Part shown: positions 27,839 through 36,986 of the stretch, one piece after another
Numbering within the stretch: the first letter of the stretch is position 1
How the letters are laid out: every line of letters begins with the position of its first letter
Source of the DNA: Clostridium folliculivorans
GTDB taxonomy: Bacteria; Bacillota; Clostridia; Clostridiales; Clostridiaceae
DNA length: 64,000 bases
NCBI RefSeq assembly: GCF_024341905.1
Contig: NZ_BQXY01000001.1
Coordinates: 839,013 to 903,012 of the forward strand
Reading direction: 5' to 3'
Position numbers and translations under genes: made by a program
Notes under the pieces: model-generated
Seen by the model: the letters and a program-made list of their open reading frames with translations, nothing else
The model's database searches: none
Told to the model about the DNA's origin: nothing

Positions 27839-27924
27839 TACCACTTCAAGCTGCAAACTATTTTCAAAACTCCCCTAGTTTCTGAGAGGAGTTTTGAAAA
27901 TATAGATTCTAAAATGAAGTGGTA
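27839..27924. repeat. Rep-D palindromic element
   Basis: The 86-bp element has termini TACCACTTCA and TGAAGTGGTA as perfect inverted repeats. The inner arms TTTTCAAAACTCC and GGAGTTTTGAAAA are perfectly complementary. It may also end pgcA transcripts. Rep-D relatives lie at 39304, 51848, 52033 and 56059. Confidence 0.8.
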
Positions 27925-27950
27925 TAGTTATATGTAATATATTTTGTTAC

Positions 27951-27978
27951 TTGACGTACATATGAAGAATAGTATTAA
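27951..27978 (+). promoter_or_regulatory. candidate promoter of the TPR-Wzz-kinase operon
   Basis: TTGACG at 27951 and TATTAA at 27973 with a 16-bp spacer, about 47 bp before the TPR gene start. Confidence 0.5.
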
Positions 27979-28024
27979 TTATTTTAAAATATTAAAAAAG
28001 AATTAAACAATAGGGGTGAATGTA

Positions 28025-29113
28025 TTGGACTATAATTCACTTTTTAAGGATAAGCTATCTAAATTATTATTTTTAGAAATAAGAAATATTGAGGCTTTTT
28101 TAAAAAAGATAAGTGATAAACAAACAAAATTAAAAAATAAAGAGTTATTTATTCCAGTGAGTATGGAATTTTTAGCTGAAAAAGTAAAACAGAATCAAGA
28201 ACTTAAGGATATACCTTTATATGAATTCATTGAAGGAATGTTCTATGCCCTAGGTGCAGATGAGAACTTTTCCTATAATGAAGATTACAAGAATATATTG
28301 GCCTCAATAAGTAATTCAAAAGAAGCTATTAAAGGAATAATTGCTACAAAAGTAAAGCAAGGAAATTACAATGATAGTTATGTGCTTTTAAGAGGATTGT
28401 GTCGATTGTACGGGGAAGAGGAAATCTTTGAAAAGTTATTAGTAGTAGGAAGCACTATAAGAGAAGATAATAAAGATTTTAAAAATTTGCATATGGAAGA
28501 TATAGAAAATTATAAAAAGGTTTATCCTAAGAGCGCTCTGCCATATATGTATGAGGCACTGACATTTAAAGATGAGGAAGAATATTCAAAAGTCTTAATG
28601 TCTCTTAATGAATACATAAGGCTTGGTGGAGAAAGGACAGCTGATATTGAACAACTTTTCTTAGAAGTTTCTGATATAGTCGCATATGAAAAAGGAAAAG
28701 AGCAAATTGATGAGAATCCTTTGGAAGCCATAAAAAAGCTTTTGCCTCTATTAGACAAATTTGAAGATAATCCACTTATATATTATTATATTGGTTTATC
28801 ATATAGAAAGCTTGATAATTACGAAAAAGCAATATATTATTTAAATGAGAGTTTAGGAATAGATAGTTCTATTGTAGAAACTGTAAATGAATTGGGAATA
28901 AATTATGCTGCTATCGGAGATTTTGAAAATGCAATAATGTATTTTAGAAAAGCTTTTGAAGCAACTAAAGATGTTGAGATATGCACTAATCTAGTGATGT
29001 GCTATTATAATATTGGAAAAATGGATGATGCAAAAATTCATTTAGATATAGCTAACAAACTTGAACCAAATGATGAAATTGTTAAACAGTTAAATAAAGT
29101 AATAGGGGGATAA
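28025..29113 (+). CDS. TPR-repeat protein at the head of the exopolysaccharide operon
   Basis: A 362-residue soluble protein without signal peptide. The C-terminal 120 residues contain tetratricopeptide repeats, for example LIYYYIGLSYRKLDNYEKAIYYLNESL, and NELGINYAAIGDFENAIMYF. Such repeats mediate protein-protein contact. The N-terminal half is helical without a recognised domain. The start is TTG 28025, placed correctly after AGGGGTG, whereas GTG 28016 overlaps that site. It ends 3 bp before the wzz-like gene, so it is cotranscribed and may scaffold polysaccharide assembly or its kinase; this is inference from position. Confidence 0.7.
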   Translation: MDYNSLFKDKLSKLLFLEIRNIEAFLKKISDKQTKLKNKELFIPVSMEFLAEKVKQNQELKDIPLYEFIEGMFYALGADENFSYNEDYKNILASISNSKEAIKGIIATKVKQGNYNDSYVLLRGLCRLYGEEEIFEKLLVVGSTIREDNKDFKNLHMEDIENYKKVYPKSALPYMYEALTFKDEEEYSKVLMSLNEYIRLGGERTADIEQLFLEVSDIVAYEKGKEQIDENPLEAIKKLLPLLDKFEDNPLIYYYIGLSYRKLDNYEKAIYYLNESLGIDSSIVETVNELGINYAAIGDFENAIMYFRKAFEATKDVEICTNLVMCYYNIGKMDDAKIHLDIANKLEPNDEIVKQLNKVIGG

Positions 29114-29116
29114 TTA

Positions 29117-29782
29117 ATGGAATTAAAAGAATACTTAAACATTGTAAGAAAAAGACTATTATTGGTTATTTTGATAACATTGAGTTGTACTTTGATAAGT
29201 GCAGTAGTGAGCTACTTTGTAATAAAACCAGCTTATAAAGCTGATATATCTGTACTGATTGGACAAAATCAAAAGAGTGATTCTGCTACAAAGGAAAACT
29301 ATAACGATGTGATGATGTATCAAAAGATGGTTAAAACCTATAGTATTTTTGTTCAGACTAAAACCGTTGCAAATGATGTAATAAATGAGTTGAATTTAGA
29401 TATGAATGCAGATCAGTTAATTAAGATGATTTCTGTTGCACCAAAAGGTGATACTGAATTTTTAACTATTACAGTAAAATCAAAGGACAAGAGTCAAGTT
29501 GCTAAGATTGCAAATCAAATTGCTAAATCCTTAAAAAAGGAATCAATTGAAATTTACAATCAAGACAATATTAAGTTAGTTGATGATGCTGTAGAGCCAA
29601 CAAGCCCAGATAGTCCAAGACCACTTTTAAATATTGCAGTAGCACTATTTGTTGGTCTTATGTTATCTATAGGTATTGTTTTCTTAATAGAATATCTTGA
29701 CAATACAGTTAAAGATGAAGAAGAATTAACAAGATTACTTGGGGTTCCTGTAATAGGTGTAATTCCTACAATTGAAGAATAA
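29117..29782 (+). CDS. Wzz / CpsC-type chain-length regulator and kinase activator
   Basis: A 221-residue membrane protein with a transmembrane helix at about 14-36, an extracytoplasmic domain with a predicted helical middle, and a second helix near 165-190 preceded by the proline-rich PTSPDSPRP. This is the Wzz/polysaccharide co-polymerase architecture. In Gram-positives the cytoplasmic tail (here ending LLGVPVIGVIPTIEE) activates the separately encoded BY-kinase, which is the next gene, 12 bp away. It sets polymer length together with CpsD. The ATG follows GGGGGATAATTA. Confidence 0.9.
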   Translation: MELKEYLNIVRKRLLLVILITLSCTLISAVVSYFVIKPAYKADISVLIGQNQKSDSATKENYNDVMMYQKMVKTYSIFVQTKTVANDVINELNLDMNADQLIKMISVAPKGDTEFLTITVKSKDKSQVAKIANQIAKSLKKESIEIYNQDNIKLVDDAVEPTSPDSPRPLLNIAVALFVGLMLSIGIVFLIEYLDNTVKDEEELTRLLGVPVIGVIPTIEE

Positions 29783-29794
29783 TGGAGGAAGCCA

Positions 29795-30475
29795 ATGGAT
29801 AAGAATTTAATTTCTTTAGTTAATAATAAATCTAGAGGGGCTGAGGCCTTTAGAACTCTAAGAACAAACATACAATACTCTTCTCTTGATGAAGAAATGC
29901 GTGTAATTGTAGTAACTTCGTCAAGTCCTTCAGAAGGTAAGAGTACTGTTATATCCAATTTAGCTACTTCAATGTCTCAAGCAGGCAAAAAGGTATTGCT
30001 TATAGACTGTGATTTTAGAAGACCTACTGTTCATAAAAAATTTGGTATTCCAAACTCAAAGGGATTAGCAAATATAATAATAGGTGAAAACAAAATAGAA
30101 GAATGTTTAAAGACTACAGAGATAAAGAATCTTTATATACTAACATGTGGTACTTTGCCACCTAATCCATCGGAGCTTTTGGGTAGCAAGGCAATGACTA
30201 AATATCTTAATGAATTTAAGGAAATATTTGATATAGTTTTAATAGATGCACCTCCAGTTTTAGCAGTTACTGATGCTCAAATACTTTCTGTTAATGCTGA
30301 TGGAACATTACTTGTAGCTTCTTACGGAAAGACAGAAAAGAAAGCAATTGTAAAATCAAAGGAAATGTTGGACAAGGTAGGCGGAAAATTAGTTGGGGTA
30401 GTATTAAATATGGTTCCTACTAAAGCAAACGAGTATTACTATAGTAAGTATTATGGTTATTATGAAAAAGAGTAG
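29795..30475 (+). CDS. cpsD: CpsD/CapB-type bacterial tyrosine kinase
   Basis: A cytoplasmic autophosphorylating BY-kinase that partners with Wzz/CpsC to control exopolysaccharide synthesis. The 226 residues contain Walker A SPSEGKST (44-51), Walker A' DCDFRRP (71-77), Walker B VLIDAPP (near 148), and a C-terminal tyrosine cluster with seven tyrosines in the last 14 residues. The cluster is the known site of autophosphorylation. GGAGGAAGCC precedes the ATG. Its likely phosphatase is the next gene. Confidence 0.94.
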   Translation: MDKNLISLVNNKSRGAEAFRTLRTNIQYSSLDEEMRVIVVTSSSPSEGKSTVISNLATSMSQAGKKVLLIDCDFRRPTVHKKFGIPNSKGLANIIIGENKIEECLKTTEIKNLYILTCGTLPPNPSELLGSKAMTKYLNEFKEIFDIVLIDAPPVLAVTDAQILSVNADGTLLVASYGKTEKKAIVKSKEMLDKVGGKLVGVVLNMVPTKANEYYYSKYYGYYEKE

Positions 30476-30480
30476 GTGAT

Positions 30481-31251
30481 ATGATGATAGATTTTCATAG
30501 TCATATAATACCTAATATAGATGATGGATCACAGTCTTTTGATATAACAAAAGATATGCTCAAGAATTCTGCTCAGGAGGGTACAACCCATATTTGTGCT
30601 ACTTCTCACTATATACCTGGTGAATTTGAGCAGCAAAAAGATACTTATGATAGTGCTTTTGTAAAGGTTAAGGAAATGGGACAAGATATGGGCATAAATG
30701 TTATTAAAGGTTTAGAGGTTTATATAACTCCTAACCTTTTGGAACTTTATAACAATGGTTTGATCTGGTGTCTGAATGACAGAAAATATATGCTTATAGA
30801 GCTTCCTATGAGAGAATTTCCACTTTATACTGAAGATGTATTTTATGAACTAAGGCTAAAAGGTGTTACTCCAATATTAGCTCACCCAGAACGAAACTTT
30901 AAGATTGCAAATAATCCAGAAATATTAAAAAATCTTGTTGAGCAAGGGAATCTTGCTCAGGTTAATGCAGGAAGCTTAACTGGTGCTTATGGAAATACAA
31001 TAAAGGAAGCGGCAGAGCAATTAGTTAAGAGAAATTTAGTGCATATGGTTGGAAGCGATGGACATAACAATGAGAGAAGAAACACCTTTGTAAAAAAAGC
31101 CCTATCTAATATAAAAGAACTTAACCCTGAATTACATAAGTGGATTAAAGAAAATGAAATTAATATTTTAAACGGGGAAGATGTTTCTCCGTTGCCAGTA
31201 AGAGAATTAAAGAAAGCAAGTTTGTTTTCTAGGCTATTTAGTAAGAAGTGA
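30481..31251 (+). CDS. cpsB: CpsB/CapC-type PHP-family tyrosine-protein phosphatase
   Basis: A manganese-dependent PHP phosphatase that removes phosphate from the CpsD tyrosine cluster. The 256 residues begin with the metal-binding motif DFHSHIIPNIDDGS (4-17), with ATSHYIPGEFE, LAHPERN and GSDGHNNERR further on as the remaining PHP metal ligands. It starts 5 bp after cpsD, at adjacent ATG codons 30481/30484 after GTAGGTG. A terminator overlapping its stop closes this four-gene regulatory module. Confidence 0.93.
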   Translation: MMIDFHSHIIPNIDDGSQSFDITKDMLKNSAQEGTTHICATSHYIPGEFEQQKDTYDSAFVKVKEMGQDMGINVIKGLEVYITPNLLELYNNGLIWCLNDRKYMLIELPMREFPLYTEDVFYELRLKGVTPILAHPERNFKIANNPEILKNLVEQGNLAQVNAGSLTGAYGNTIKEAAEQLVKRNLVHMVGSDGHNNERRNTFVKKALSNIKELNPELHKWIKENEINILNGEDVSPLPVRELKKASLFSRLFSKK

Positions 31252-31278
31252 TTAGTATATCTAATTGCTTCTTTTTTT
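31243..31278 (+). terminator. terminator of the TPR-Wzz-CpsD-CpsB operon
   Basis: GAAGTGATTAG and CTAATTGCTTC pair (two wobbles) around TATAT and lead into seven T. The 5' arm includes the cpsB stop codon. Confidence 0.8.
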
Positions 31279-31347
31279 GATGTAAAGGAAATGAAATTTT
31301 ATTACTTCTAAACTTAGATATTTCAACACTTTCAGAAGTTTTTTATC

Positions 31348-31462
31348 ACTAACAGTAAAAAATAAAACTTGTTCGCATGCCAAATTTTCCTCGCATGTAT
31401 CCGGAAAGGCAGATGCGTTAAAAAAGTTTGCTAAAGAAGGCCGCTTCAGCGACTTTCTTATT
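31348..31462 (+). repeat. Rep-A element
   Basis: Starts AACAGTAAAAAATAAAACTT. CGCATGCC pairs with GGCAGATGCG and inner TTTCC with GGAAA. A GCTTCAGC-containing hairpin and a T-rich tail follow. It lies between the cpsB terminator and the priming transferase gene. Confidence 0.8.
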
Positions 31463-31537
31463 ATTCTATATATAATTTGACTTTAAAATATATTGAGTGT
31501 AAAATTATTAAGAGTTTAAAAGTTTTAGAGGTGACTT

Positions 31538-32932
31538 ATGAAGAGAAACAATATAGTTACAGAGTTTTTTAAATTTGGTACTTATTTTATAGATGCAGTT
31601 TTAGTTGTTTTTTCAGTTTATCTGTCTTTTTTAATACAGTTTAAGTCTACCCCACCAGATTACAACTTTAATCCATTTATTAACATAATACCTTTTATAG
31701 TTATAGCTTATTTAATATATATGTATGTATTTGGTCTTGGTGACCTACTAAAAAAGAGTGTTACAGAAACTATATATTCAATAGGGTTAACAGTTGCAGC
31801 GTTGTTTATAACAACAGCAGGAATAACTTTCTTCGCACGTGGGTTTGCTTATCCTAGAATGGTTCTTGTTATAAGTACGATTGTGCAGTTTGTAATTTTA
31901 TCCGTTTGGAGAACTTTTGTGTGGAAGATAAACAGATCTTTTCATGGCGTAAAAGAATGTTTAGTTATAGGAGAAAGTTCGTTAGAATATTTAACTAAGA
32001 AGATATTGTTAAAGCAAAGAGATTTATATAAAATAAAATATATATGTGGTAGTAAGAGTAAAAATATTGACAACTACTTAGATAACGTAGATGTAGTTTT
32101 TATTTGTAATGATGTAGAGTTAAATGTTAAAAAGAAAATAGTAGACAGTTGTCTTGCAAGTAGAAAAAGTATATATATAATTCCTGATATATACGAGATT
32201 GCAATACTTAACTCAAAGCTGAACAGAGCAGATGATATCCCAATGTTTAAAGTTCAAAAGTTAGGATTAACCTTAGAAGCAAGATTTTTTAAGCGCTTAC
32301 TTGATATAATTGTATCCTTGGTTGGAATAATACTTTCTAGCCCTATTATGCTTATTGTAATAGCAGCAATAAAGTTATCTGATGGAGGAACAATATTCTA
32401 CAAGCAAGAAAGAGTTACTATAGATGAAAAAAATTTCTTTGTGTTGAAGTTTAGGACTATGGTAATGAATGCTGAAAAACTTACTGGTCCAGTGCTTGCT
32501 GGAGAGTCCGATCCTAGAATAACTAAGCTAGGAAGAATTCTAAGAGCTACAAGGCTTGATGAACTGCCACAATTCTTTAATATACTTTTAGGGGATATGA
32601 GTGTAGTTGGTCCTAGACCAGAAAGACCATTCTTCGTAGAACAGTTCAAAGATGAAATACCGGATTATAAATATAGAACCATTGTAAAAGCAGGGCTTAC
32701 AGGACTTGCTCAAGTCCTAGGTAAATATTCAACTACGCCAGAAGATAAGGTAAGATATGATATATTATATATCAAGAATTACAGTATACTTCTTGATTTA
32801 AAACTAATCTTACAGACTATAAAAATAATGTTTATGAAAGAAAGTTCAGAGGGCTTAAAGGATGATATGCCTTTGACAAAGCTTATAAAGACTACTAATG
32901 CTGAAATAACTATAGATAAAATCGAAGACTAA
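31538..32932 (+). CDS. exopolysaccharide priming glycosylphosphotransferase (polyprenyl-phosphate sugar transferase)
   Basis: Transfers a sugar-1-phosphate from a nucleotide sugar to undecaprenyl phosphate, the first membrane step of polysaccharide repeat synthesis. The 464 residues have an N-terminal four-helix membrane region, a CoA-binding-like domain, a fifth membrane segment (LLDIIVSLVGIILSSPIML) and the bacterial sugar transferase domain with FKRLLDI, FYKQERV, KFRTM, RLDELPQFFNIL and SVVGPRPERP. This is the WcaJ/CpsE type. Glucose or galactose is the usual substrate; it cannot be fixed here. AGAGGTGAC precedes the ATG. It heads the second polysaccharide operon. Confidence 0.93.
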   Translation: MKRNNIVTEFFKFGTYFIDAVLVVFSVYLSFLIQFKSTPPDYNFNPFINIIPFIVIAYLIYMYVFGLGDLLKKSVTETIYSIGLTVAALFITTAGITFFARGFAYPRMVLVISTIVQFVILSVWRTFVWKINRSFHGVKECLVIGESSLEYLTKKILLKQRDLYKIKYICGSKSKNIDNYLDNVDVVFICNDVELNVKKKIVDSCLASRKSIYIIPDIYEIAILNSKLNRADDIPMFKVQKLGLTLEARFFKRLLDIIVSLVGIILSSPIMLIVIAAIKLSDGGTIFYKQERVTIDEKNFFVLKFRTMVMNAEKLTGPVLAGESDPRITKLGRILRATRLDELPQFFNILLGDMSVVGPRPERPFFVEQFKDEIPDYKYRTIVKAGLTGLAQVLGKYSTTPEDKVRYDILYIKNYSILLDLKLILQTIKIMFMKESSEGLKDDMPLTKLIKTTNAEITIDKIED

Positions 32933-32938
32933 TTACCA

Positions 32939-32965
32939 AATAGGAGGCTTTTTAGTCTCCTATTA
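32939..32965 (+). terminator. hairpin between priming transferase and polymerase genes
   Basis: AATAGGAG and CTCCTATT pair perfectly around a 10-nt loop. The following run is only moderately T-rich, so it may reduce rather than stop transcription. Confidence 0.5.
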
Positions 32966-32985
32966 TTATAGGGGGAAATACAATA

Positions 32986-34209
32986 ATGAAAGATTTAGCA
33001 AATATCTTATTCTGTATTTATATATTTTTAATACCATTGATTCCTTCAGAGATAAATGGGAAGAATTATAGTAATCTCACACAAATAGTATTATTTTTAA
33101 CAGTTATTCTGTATATCTTTCAAATAATAAAAACAAAAAAGGTATATAAAATAAAGCAGAATATTATGGAATTCATAACAAACAAAATTTATATATCATT
33201 AATAATATTCCTAGGAATAATGGTTTTATCAGCTATATACGCTTCTGATAAATCTCTTGCAATAAAGGAGAGTATTAGATTCTTTACTTATATTGTAACA
33301 ATGTATTTGGTTAGCCAATGTTTTGATGAAAGGGAAAAAGAAAGAGTTATATTCACATTTATAATTACTACTTTTGTAATTTCGGTTTTAGGAATAATAC
33401 AATACTTCACTGGAATTGGAGCAGATATGCATATATATTCATCTGCAAGACCTAGAATACAAGCAACGTTAGATAATCCGAATACCTTGGGAGCCTTTCA
33501 GGTTCTTATGTTGTTCCCTTTATTATCTTTGATGAGAGTAAAACAAAAAAACATCACTTTGAAAATATTTATAATAATAACAACTGTTCTTTGTTTTTCT
33601 AATATAGTTATATCGATGTCAAGAAGTGCATTGATAGGTCTTGGTGTAGGATTAATATTGTTAATATTTATTTTCGGCAAGAAGATATTGATATTAATAG
33701 TGCCTGTTGGTGCAGTTGTACTTGCCATGCCAAGTGCTTTAAGTAGAATAAAACAAATTACTGACAAAACTCAAAACGATTCAAGAATAAAGATATGGAA
33801 TGTAGCAGCAAAAATGATGAAAGATCATCCTATAGGTGGAGTAGGGAATGGTAACTTTATAACTAACTATCCTAAGTATGTAAAAATGTATCCTCAGTTT
33901 AAAGAAGAAGGTGTAGATGTTTTTCCGAGTCACAATTCATATTTAAAGGTTGGGAGCGAACTTGGGGTTATTGGAGAGCTAAGTTTTATCGTAATTCTTC
34001 TATTGATTTTAAGAGAAGCCTTTTATTTTATAAAAAATAAAGGTGAATCCCTAAACTCATATTTTATAGAAGGCTTTGTTGTTGTCATTATCCCTTTTCT
34101 AGTTATGAATTGCTTTGATAACATTCTATTTGTTCCAAAGGTAGCAACATATTTTTGGATAATGGTGGCAATGCTTTTTTCCTTTAGGAAGAAAAAAAGT
34201 ACTTTTTAG
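32986..34209 (+). CDS. O-antigen ligase / Wzy-type polymerase family membrane protein
   Basis: A 407-residue protein with about ten transmembrane helices and a large loop in the second half, the layout of the Wzy_C/WaaL family (PF04932). The loop holds RIKIWNVAAKMMKDHPIGGVGNGNF and PSHNSYLKVGSELGVIG; the W, H and G-rich positions there are typical of the family's active loop. It polymerises or transfers lipid-linked glycans outside the membrane. Position within the cluster favours repeat-unit polymerase. GGGGGAAATACA precedes the ATG. The next gene follows in 12 bp. Confidence 0.85.
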   Translation: MKDLANILFCIYIFLIPLIPSEINGKNYSNLTQIVLFLTVILYIFQIIKTKKVYKIKQNIMEFITNKIYISLIIFLGIMVLSAIYASDKSLAIKESIRFFTYIVTMYLVSQCFDEREKERVIFTFIITTFVISVLGIIQYFTGIGADMHIYSSARPRIQATLDNPNTLGAFQVLMLFPLLSLMRVKQKNITLKIFIIITTVLCFSNIVISMSRSALIGLGVGLILLIFIFGKKILILIVPVGAVVLAMPSALSRIKQITDKTQNDSRIKIWNVAAKMMKDHPIGGVGNGNFITNYPKYVKMYPQFKEEGVDVFPSHNSYLKVGSELGVIGELSFIVILLLILREAFYFIKNKGESLNSYFIEGFVVVIIPFLVMNCFDNILFVPKVATYFWIMVAMLFSFRKKKSTF

Positions 34210-34221
34210 GAGCGTGAGGAA

Positions 34222-35352
34222 ATGTCATATAAAGTAGCTCAAATAATTACTCAAGCAGAAATGGGCGGAGCTCAAAAACATCTTTTGATTTTAAGTGACG
34301 AATTAAAGAAATTGGGCAATGAGGTTAAGGTATATGCAGGAGAAGGTACAGGTCTAGAACTTCAACTAGAGAAACTGAATATAAGTTTTGAAAGAGTAGA
34401 AAATTTGAAAAGAGAGATCTCTTTAGTTTATGATTTAAAAGCTATAGTAAGCTTTATAAAGATATTTAAAAAAGAAAAGTTTGATGTAGTGCACTGTCAC
34501 AGTTCTAAAGCTGGTTTGGTTGGTAGAATTGCAGCAAGAATTGCAGGTGTAAAGATTGTAACTTATACAGCCCATGGCTTTGTGTTTAATGAACCTATGA
34601 GTAGTCTTAAAAGAAAAATATACATAGCTATTGAAAAAATAGGTGCGATTTTTGGAAATAGACTGATAGCTGTTTCGAAAAAAGATTATCAGTGTGCAAT
34701 TGATTATAAATTAGGACGTAAGAAAAACATTTATTATATACCTAATGCTGTAAATGAAGTTGATAGAAAATCTCTTAAGAACTGTGATGTTTTAAAGCAG
34801 CAGCTTGAAGTGGAAAATGATTTTGTATTAGGGGTTGCTGCTAATTTTTATGAAACAAAGGGGCATCGTTATTTGATAGATGCGTTGATTAAGTTGACAA
34901 ATGAAGGCTATAAATTTTCTTGTCTTCTAATTGGAGATGGAAAGACTAAAGAAGAAATGATGAAAAAGGCAGAAGGGTATAATAACATAAAGTTTTTAGG
35001 TTTTAGAAAAGATAACTATGATTTAATAAACTGTATGGATTTGTTTGTACTTCCTTCGGTAAAAGAAGGTATGCCTTATGCAATCTTAGAGGCTATGACT
35101 TTGGCAAAGCCTATACTATGTACAAAAGTTGGTGCACTTACTGATATGATAGAAGATGGAAATAACGGCTTTATAGTAGATCCGGAAAGTGTAGAACAGC
35201 TATATGAAAAGCTTAAATATATATTAGATAATAAAGATGTGCTTATTAATGTAGGAAAAAGTGGGTATAATTATTATAAGAAGAACTTTACAGTAGATTT
35301 ATTTATTAAAGATGTACTTAAAGTCTATGATGAAACAATGGAGAGTAGATAA
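34222..35352 (+). CDS. glycosyltransferase family 4
   Basis: A 376-residue retaining GT-B glycosyltransferase. The N-terminal domain begins with AEMGGAQKHLL and carries VVHCHSSKAGLVGRIAARIAG and TYTAHGFVFNE. The C-terminal domain has LLIGDG, VLPSVKEGMPYAILEAMTL (the E-x7-E region binding the donor phosphate) and VGALTDMIEDGNNGFIV. It adds one sugar to the lipid-linked repeat unit on the cytoplasmic face; donor and acceptor are unknown. AGGAGCGTGAGG precedes the ATG. Its 3' end nearly touches the next gene. Confidence 0.92.
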   Translation: MSYKVAQIITQAEMGGAQKHLLILSDELKKLGNEVKVYAGEGTGLELQLEKLNISFERVENLKREISLVYDLKAIVSFIKIFKKEKFDVVHCHSSKAGLVGRIAARIAGVKIVTYTAHGFVFNEPMSSLKRKIYIAIEKIGAIFGNRLIAVSKKDYQCAIDYKLGRKKNIYYIPNAVNEVDRKSLKNCDVLKQQLEVENDFVLGVAANFYETKGHRYLIDALIKLTNEGYKFSCLLIGDGKTKEEMMKKAEGYNNIKFLGFRKDNYDLINCMDLFVLPSVKEGMPYAILEAMTLAKPILCTKVGALTDMIEDGNNGFIVDPESVEQLYEKLKYILDNKDVLINVGKSGYNYYKKNFTVDLFIKDVLKVYDETMESR

Positions 35353-35353
35353 A

Positions 35354-36091
35354 GTGTTCAGTAATATACTTGGATATAAGGTTTTTAATCAGAGTAAGAA
35401 TAAATTAATAGAATTGGTTTTTGCTAAGAAAAAGATATGCATAATATCAGGTAATCCAGAAGTTTTGCTTAACGGTATGAGCAATAAAGATCTTTTTGAT
35501 AGATTTAACAGTGATGATTTTATAATAATCCCTGACGGTGTTGGAACTGTTGTTTCGGCTAAAATTGCTGGACAACCAGTTCAAGAAAAGATTGCAGGTA
35601 TCGAGGTAATGGATGAACTTTTAAATTTATCAAATGAAAAAGGATATAAAGTTTACCTATTAGGAGCTTCGGAGGATATAATTCAAAGATGTAAAAGCAA
35701 TATCATTAACAAATACAAGAATATTGATATATGTGGTTGCAGAAATGGATATTTTAAAGTTGACGAAATGAATGAAATTGTAGAAGATATAAAAGTTTCT
35801 AAGGCTAATATTTTGTTTGTAGCATTGGGATCGCCAAAACAAGAAAATTTTATCATTGAAAATATGTCACAATTACCATGTAATATATATATGCCAGTAG
35901 GAGGAAGCTTTGACGTTTTTGCTGGAAAAGTAAATAGAGCTCCTAAAATTATGATAAAATTAGGCCTTGAGTGGCTATACAGAGTTTGGAAGGAGCCTTT
36001 TAGAATAAAAAGATTGGGGAAAATCCCTAAGTTTATATTTATTGTTTTCCTAAATAGAATAGGTCTGTTTAAAAAGGCTGAAAGCAAGTAA
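35354..36091 (+). CDS. WecG/TagA/CpsF family glycosyltransferase
   Basis: A 245-residue GT26 enzyme, the family that adds N-acetylmannosamine(uronate) or related sugars to lipid-linked intermediates. Motifs are SGNPEVLLNG, IPDGVGTVVSAKIAG (family hallmark PDGxG), VYLLGASEDII, FVALGSPKQENFI and VGGSFDVFAGKVNRAPK with LGLEWLYRVWKEP at the end. The GTG at 35354, one base after the previous stop, is chosen; starts at 35312-35330 would overlap the upstream gene and lack a ribosome binding site, whereas GGAG lies at 35340-35343. It is the last gene of the plus-strand polysaccharide operon. Confidence 0.88.
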   Translation: MFSNILGYKVFNQSKNKLIELVFAKKKICIISGNPEVLLNGMSNKDLFDRFNSDDFIIIPDGVGTVVSAKIAGQPVQEKIAGIEVMDELLNLSNEKGYKVYLLGASEDIIQRCKSNIINKYKNIDICGCRNGYFKVDEMNEIVEDIKVSKANILFVALGSPKQENFIIENMSQLPCNIYMPVGGSFDVFAGKVNRAPKIMIKLGLEWLYRVWKEPFRIKRLGKIPKFIFIVFLNRIGLFKKAESK

Positions 36092-36148
36092 TTGTGATAG
36101 CTGTTAAGCACTATAATGAAATTAAAGATAACCTTAATTTAATAAGAA

Positions 36149-36200
36149 TAAAGCCATGCATAATAGAGAAAGTAGCTCTCTATTTATACATGGCTTTTGT
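36149..36200 (+). terminator. terminator of the plus-strand polysaccharide operon
   Basis: A long hairpin: AAAGCCATG and TAGAGA on the 5' side pair with TCTCTA and CATGGCTTT on the 3' side, followed by TGTATT. It lies about 60 bp after the last glycosyltransferase gene. Confidence 0.7.
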
Positions 36201-36287
36201 ATTGTTTAGGACATTTATATACTTTGTAATAGCTATTTTTACTTTGATATATAAAACTTTATTAATACTTAAACTTAAGGTTTTACC

Positions 36288-36923
36288 TTATAGTTTCTCA
36301 TAAACTAAAGTCATTATTACTTTTTTAAGTTCTTCAGCTTTCTTTAATAGATTGCTGCAATCTTCTTTTATTTGGTTAGTATCATCGCTTTCTATAAACT
36401 TTAAGTTTACCATTACATTTAATATTGAACTTTCTATTGATGCATAGGCAAGTATAGCAGAAACACCAGCATCTGAAATCACATTTGTATTTCCATACAT
36501 AGCTGCAGTTTTGATATGTTCCATTACAGCTACTAGTTCTTTTGCAAGGTTTAAGGGAACTAACATTGCATTTTGAAGACCGGATTGAATTTGTTCTTGT
36601 CTTATTGTAAGATTTTCTTCTGTATCTTTAGGCAATTTATAAGCTAACATTAAACTTGAAAAAGCTTCTCCATCCTTATCTATAAAGCTTAGAAAATCCT
36701 CGGTTTTTTTCTTGCAGTATTCCATTGCAGCAAATACTGTATCCTTTTCATTTTCACTAACACTGGCAAAAGCTTTTTTATTTACCGTAAGATTAAATAC
36801 CATATTGCTTAGTGCTGTTGACAGTGAAGCTGATACTGCAGCGGCACCACCACCACCTGGTACCGGGCTACTTGAACTTAATTCATCTATAAAATCATTA
36901 ATACTCTTATCTTTAAAATGCAT
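36288..36923 (-). CDS. fchA: formimidoyltetrahydrofolate cyclodeaminase-type protein
   Basis: A 211-residue all-helical protein of the FTCD_C family (PF04961). It converts 5-formimidoyl-tetrahydrofolate to methenyl-tetrahydrofolate and ammonia, used in purine and histidine fermentation by clostridia. The signature FIDELSSSSPVPGGGGAAAVSASLSTAL (split here as FIDELSSSSP and VPGGGGAAAVSASL) sits at the N-terminus. It matches the stand-alone clostridial form, not a fusion with the formiminotransferase. AGGAGG is 8 nt before the ATG. No other folate gene is adjacent, so its pathway context is not visible here. Confidence 0.88.
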   Translation of the reverse strand: MHFKDKSINDFIDELSSSSPVPGGGGAAAVSASLSTALSNMVFNLTVNKKAFASVSENEKDTVFAAMEYCKKKTEDFLSFIDKDGEAFSSLMLAYKLPKDTEENLTIRQEQIQSGLQNAMLVPLNLAKELVAVMEHIKTAAMYGNTNVISDAGVSAILAYASIESSILNVMVNLKFIESDDTNQIKEDCSNLLKKAEELKKVIMTLVYEKL

Positions 36924-36986
36924 ATAAAAAACCTCCTAAACTTTTGTACATGTGAAATTTAAATTCAGTACTTTAATAAAGTGTAA

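Noticed and set aside
36094..36303. 69-residue hydrophobic frame after the WecG-type gene
   Set aside because: It is read through the terminator hairpin at 36149-36200, has no clear ribosome binding site and no recognisable family. Hydrophobicity is expected from AT-rich sequence.
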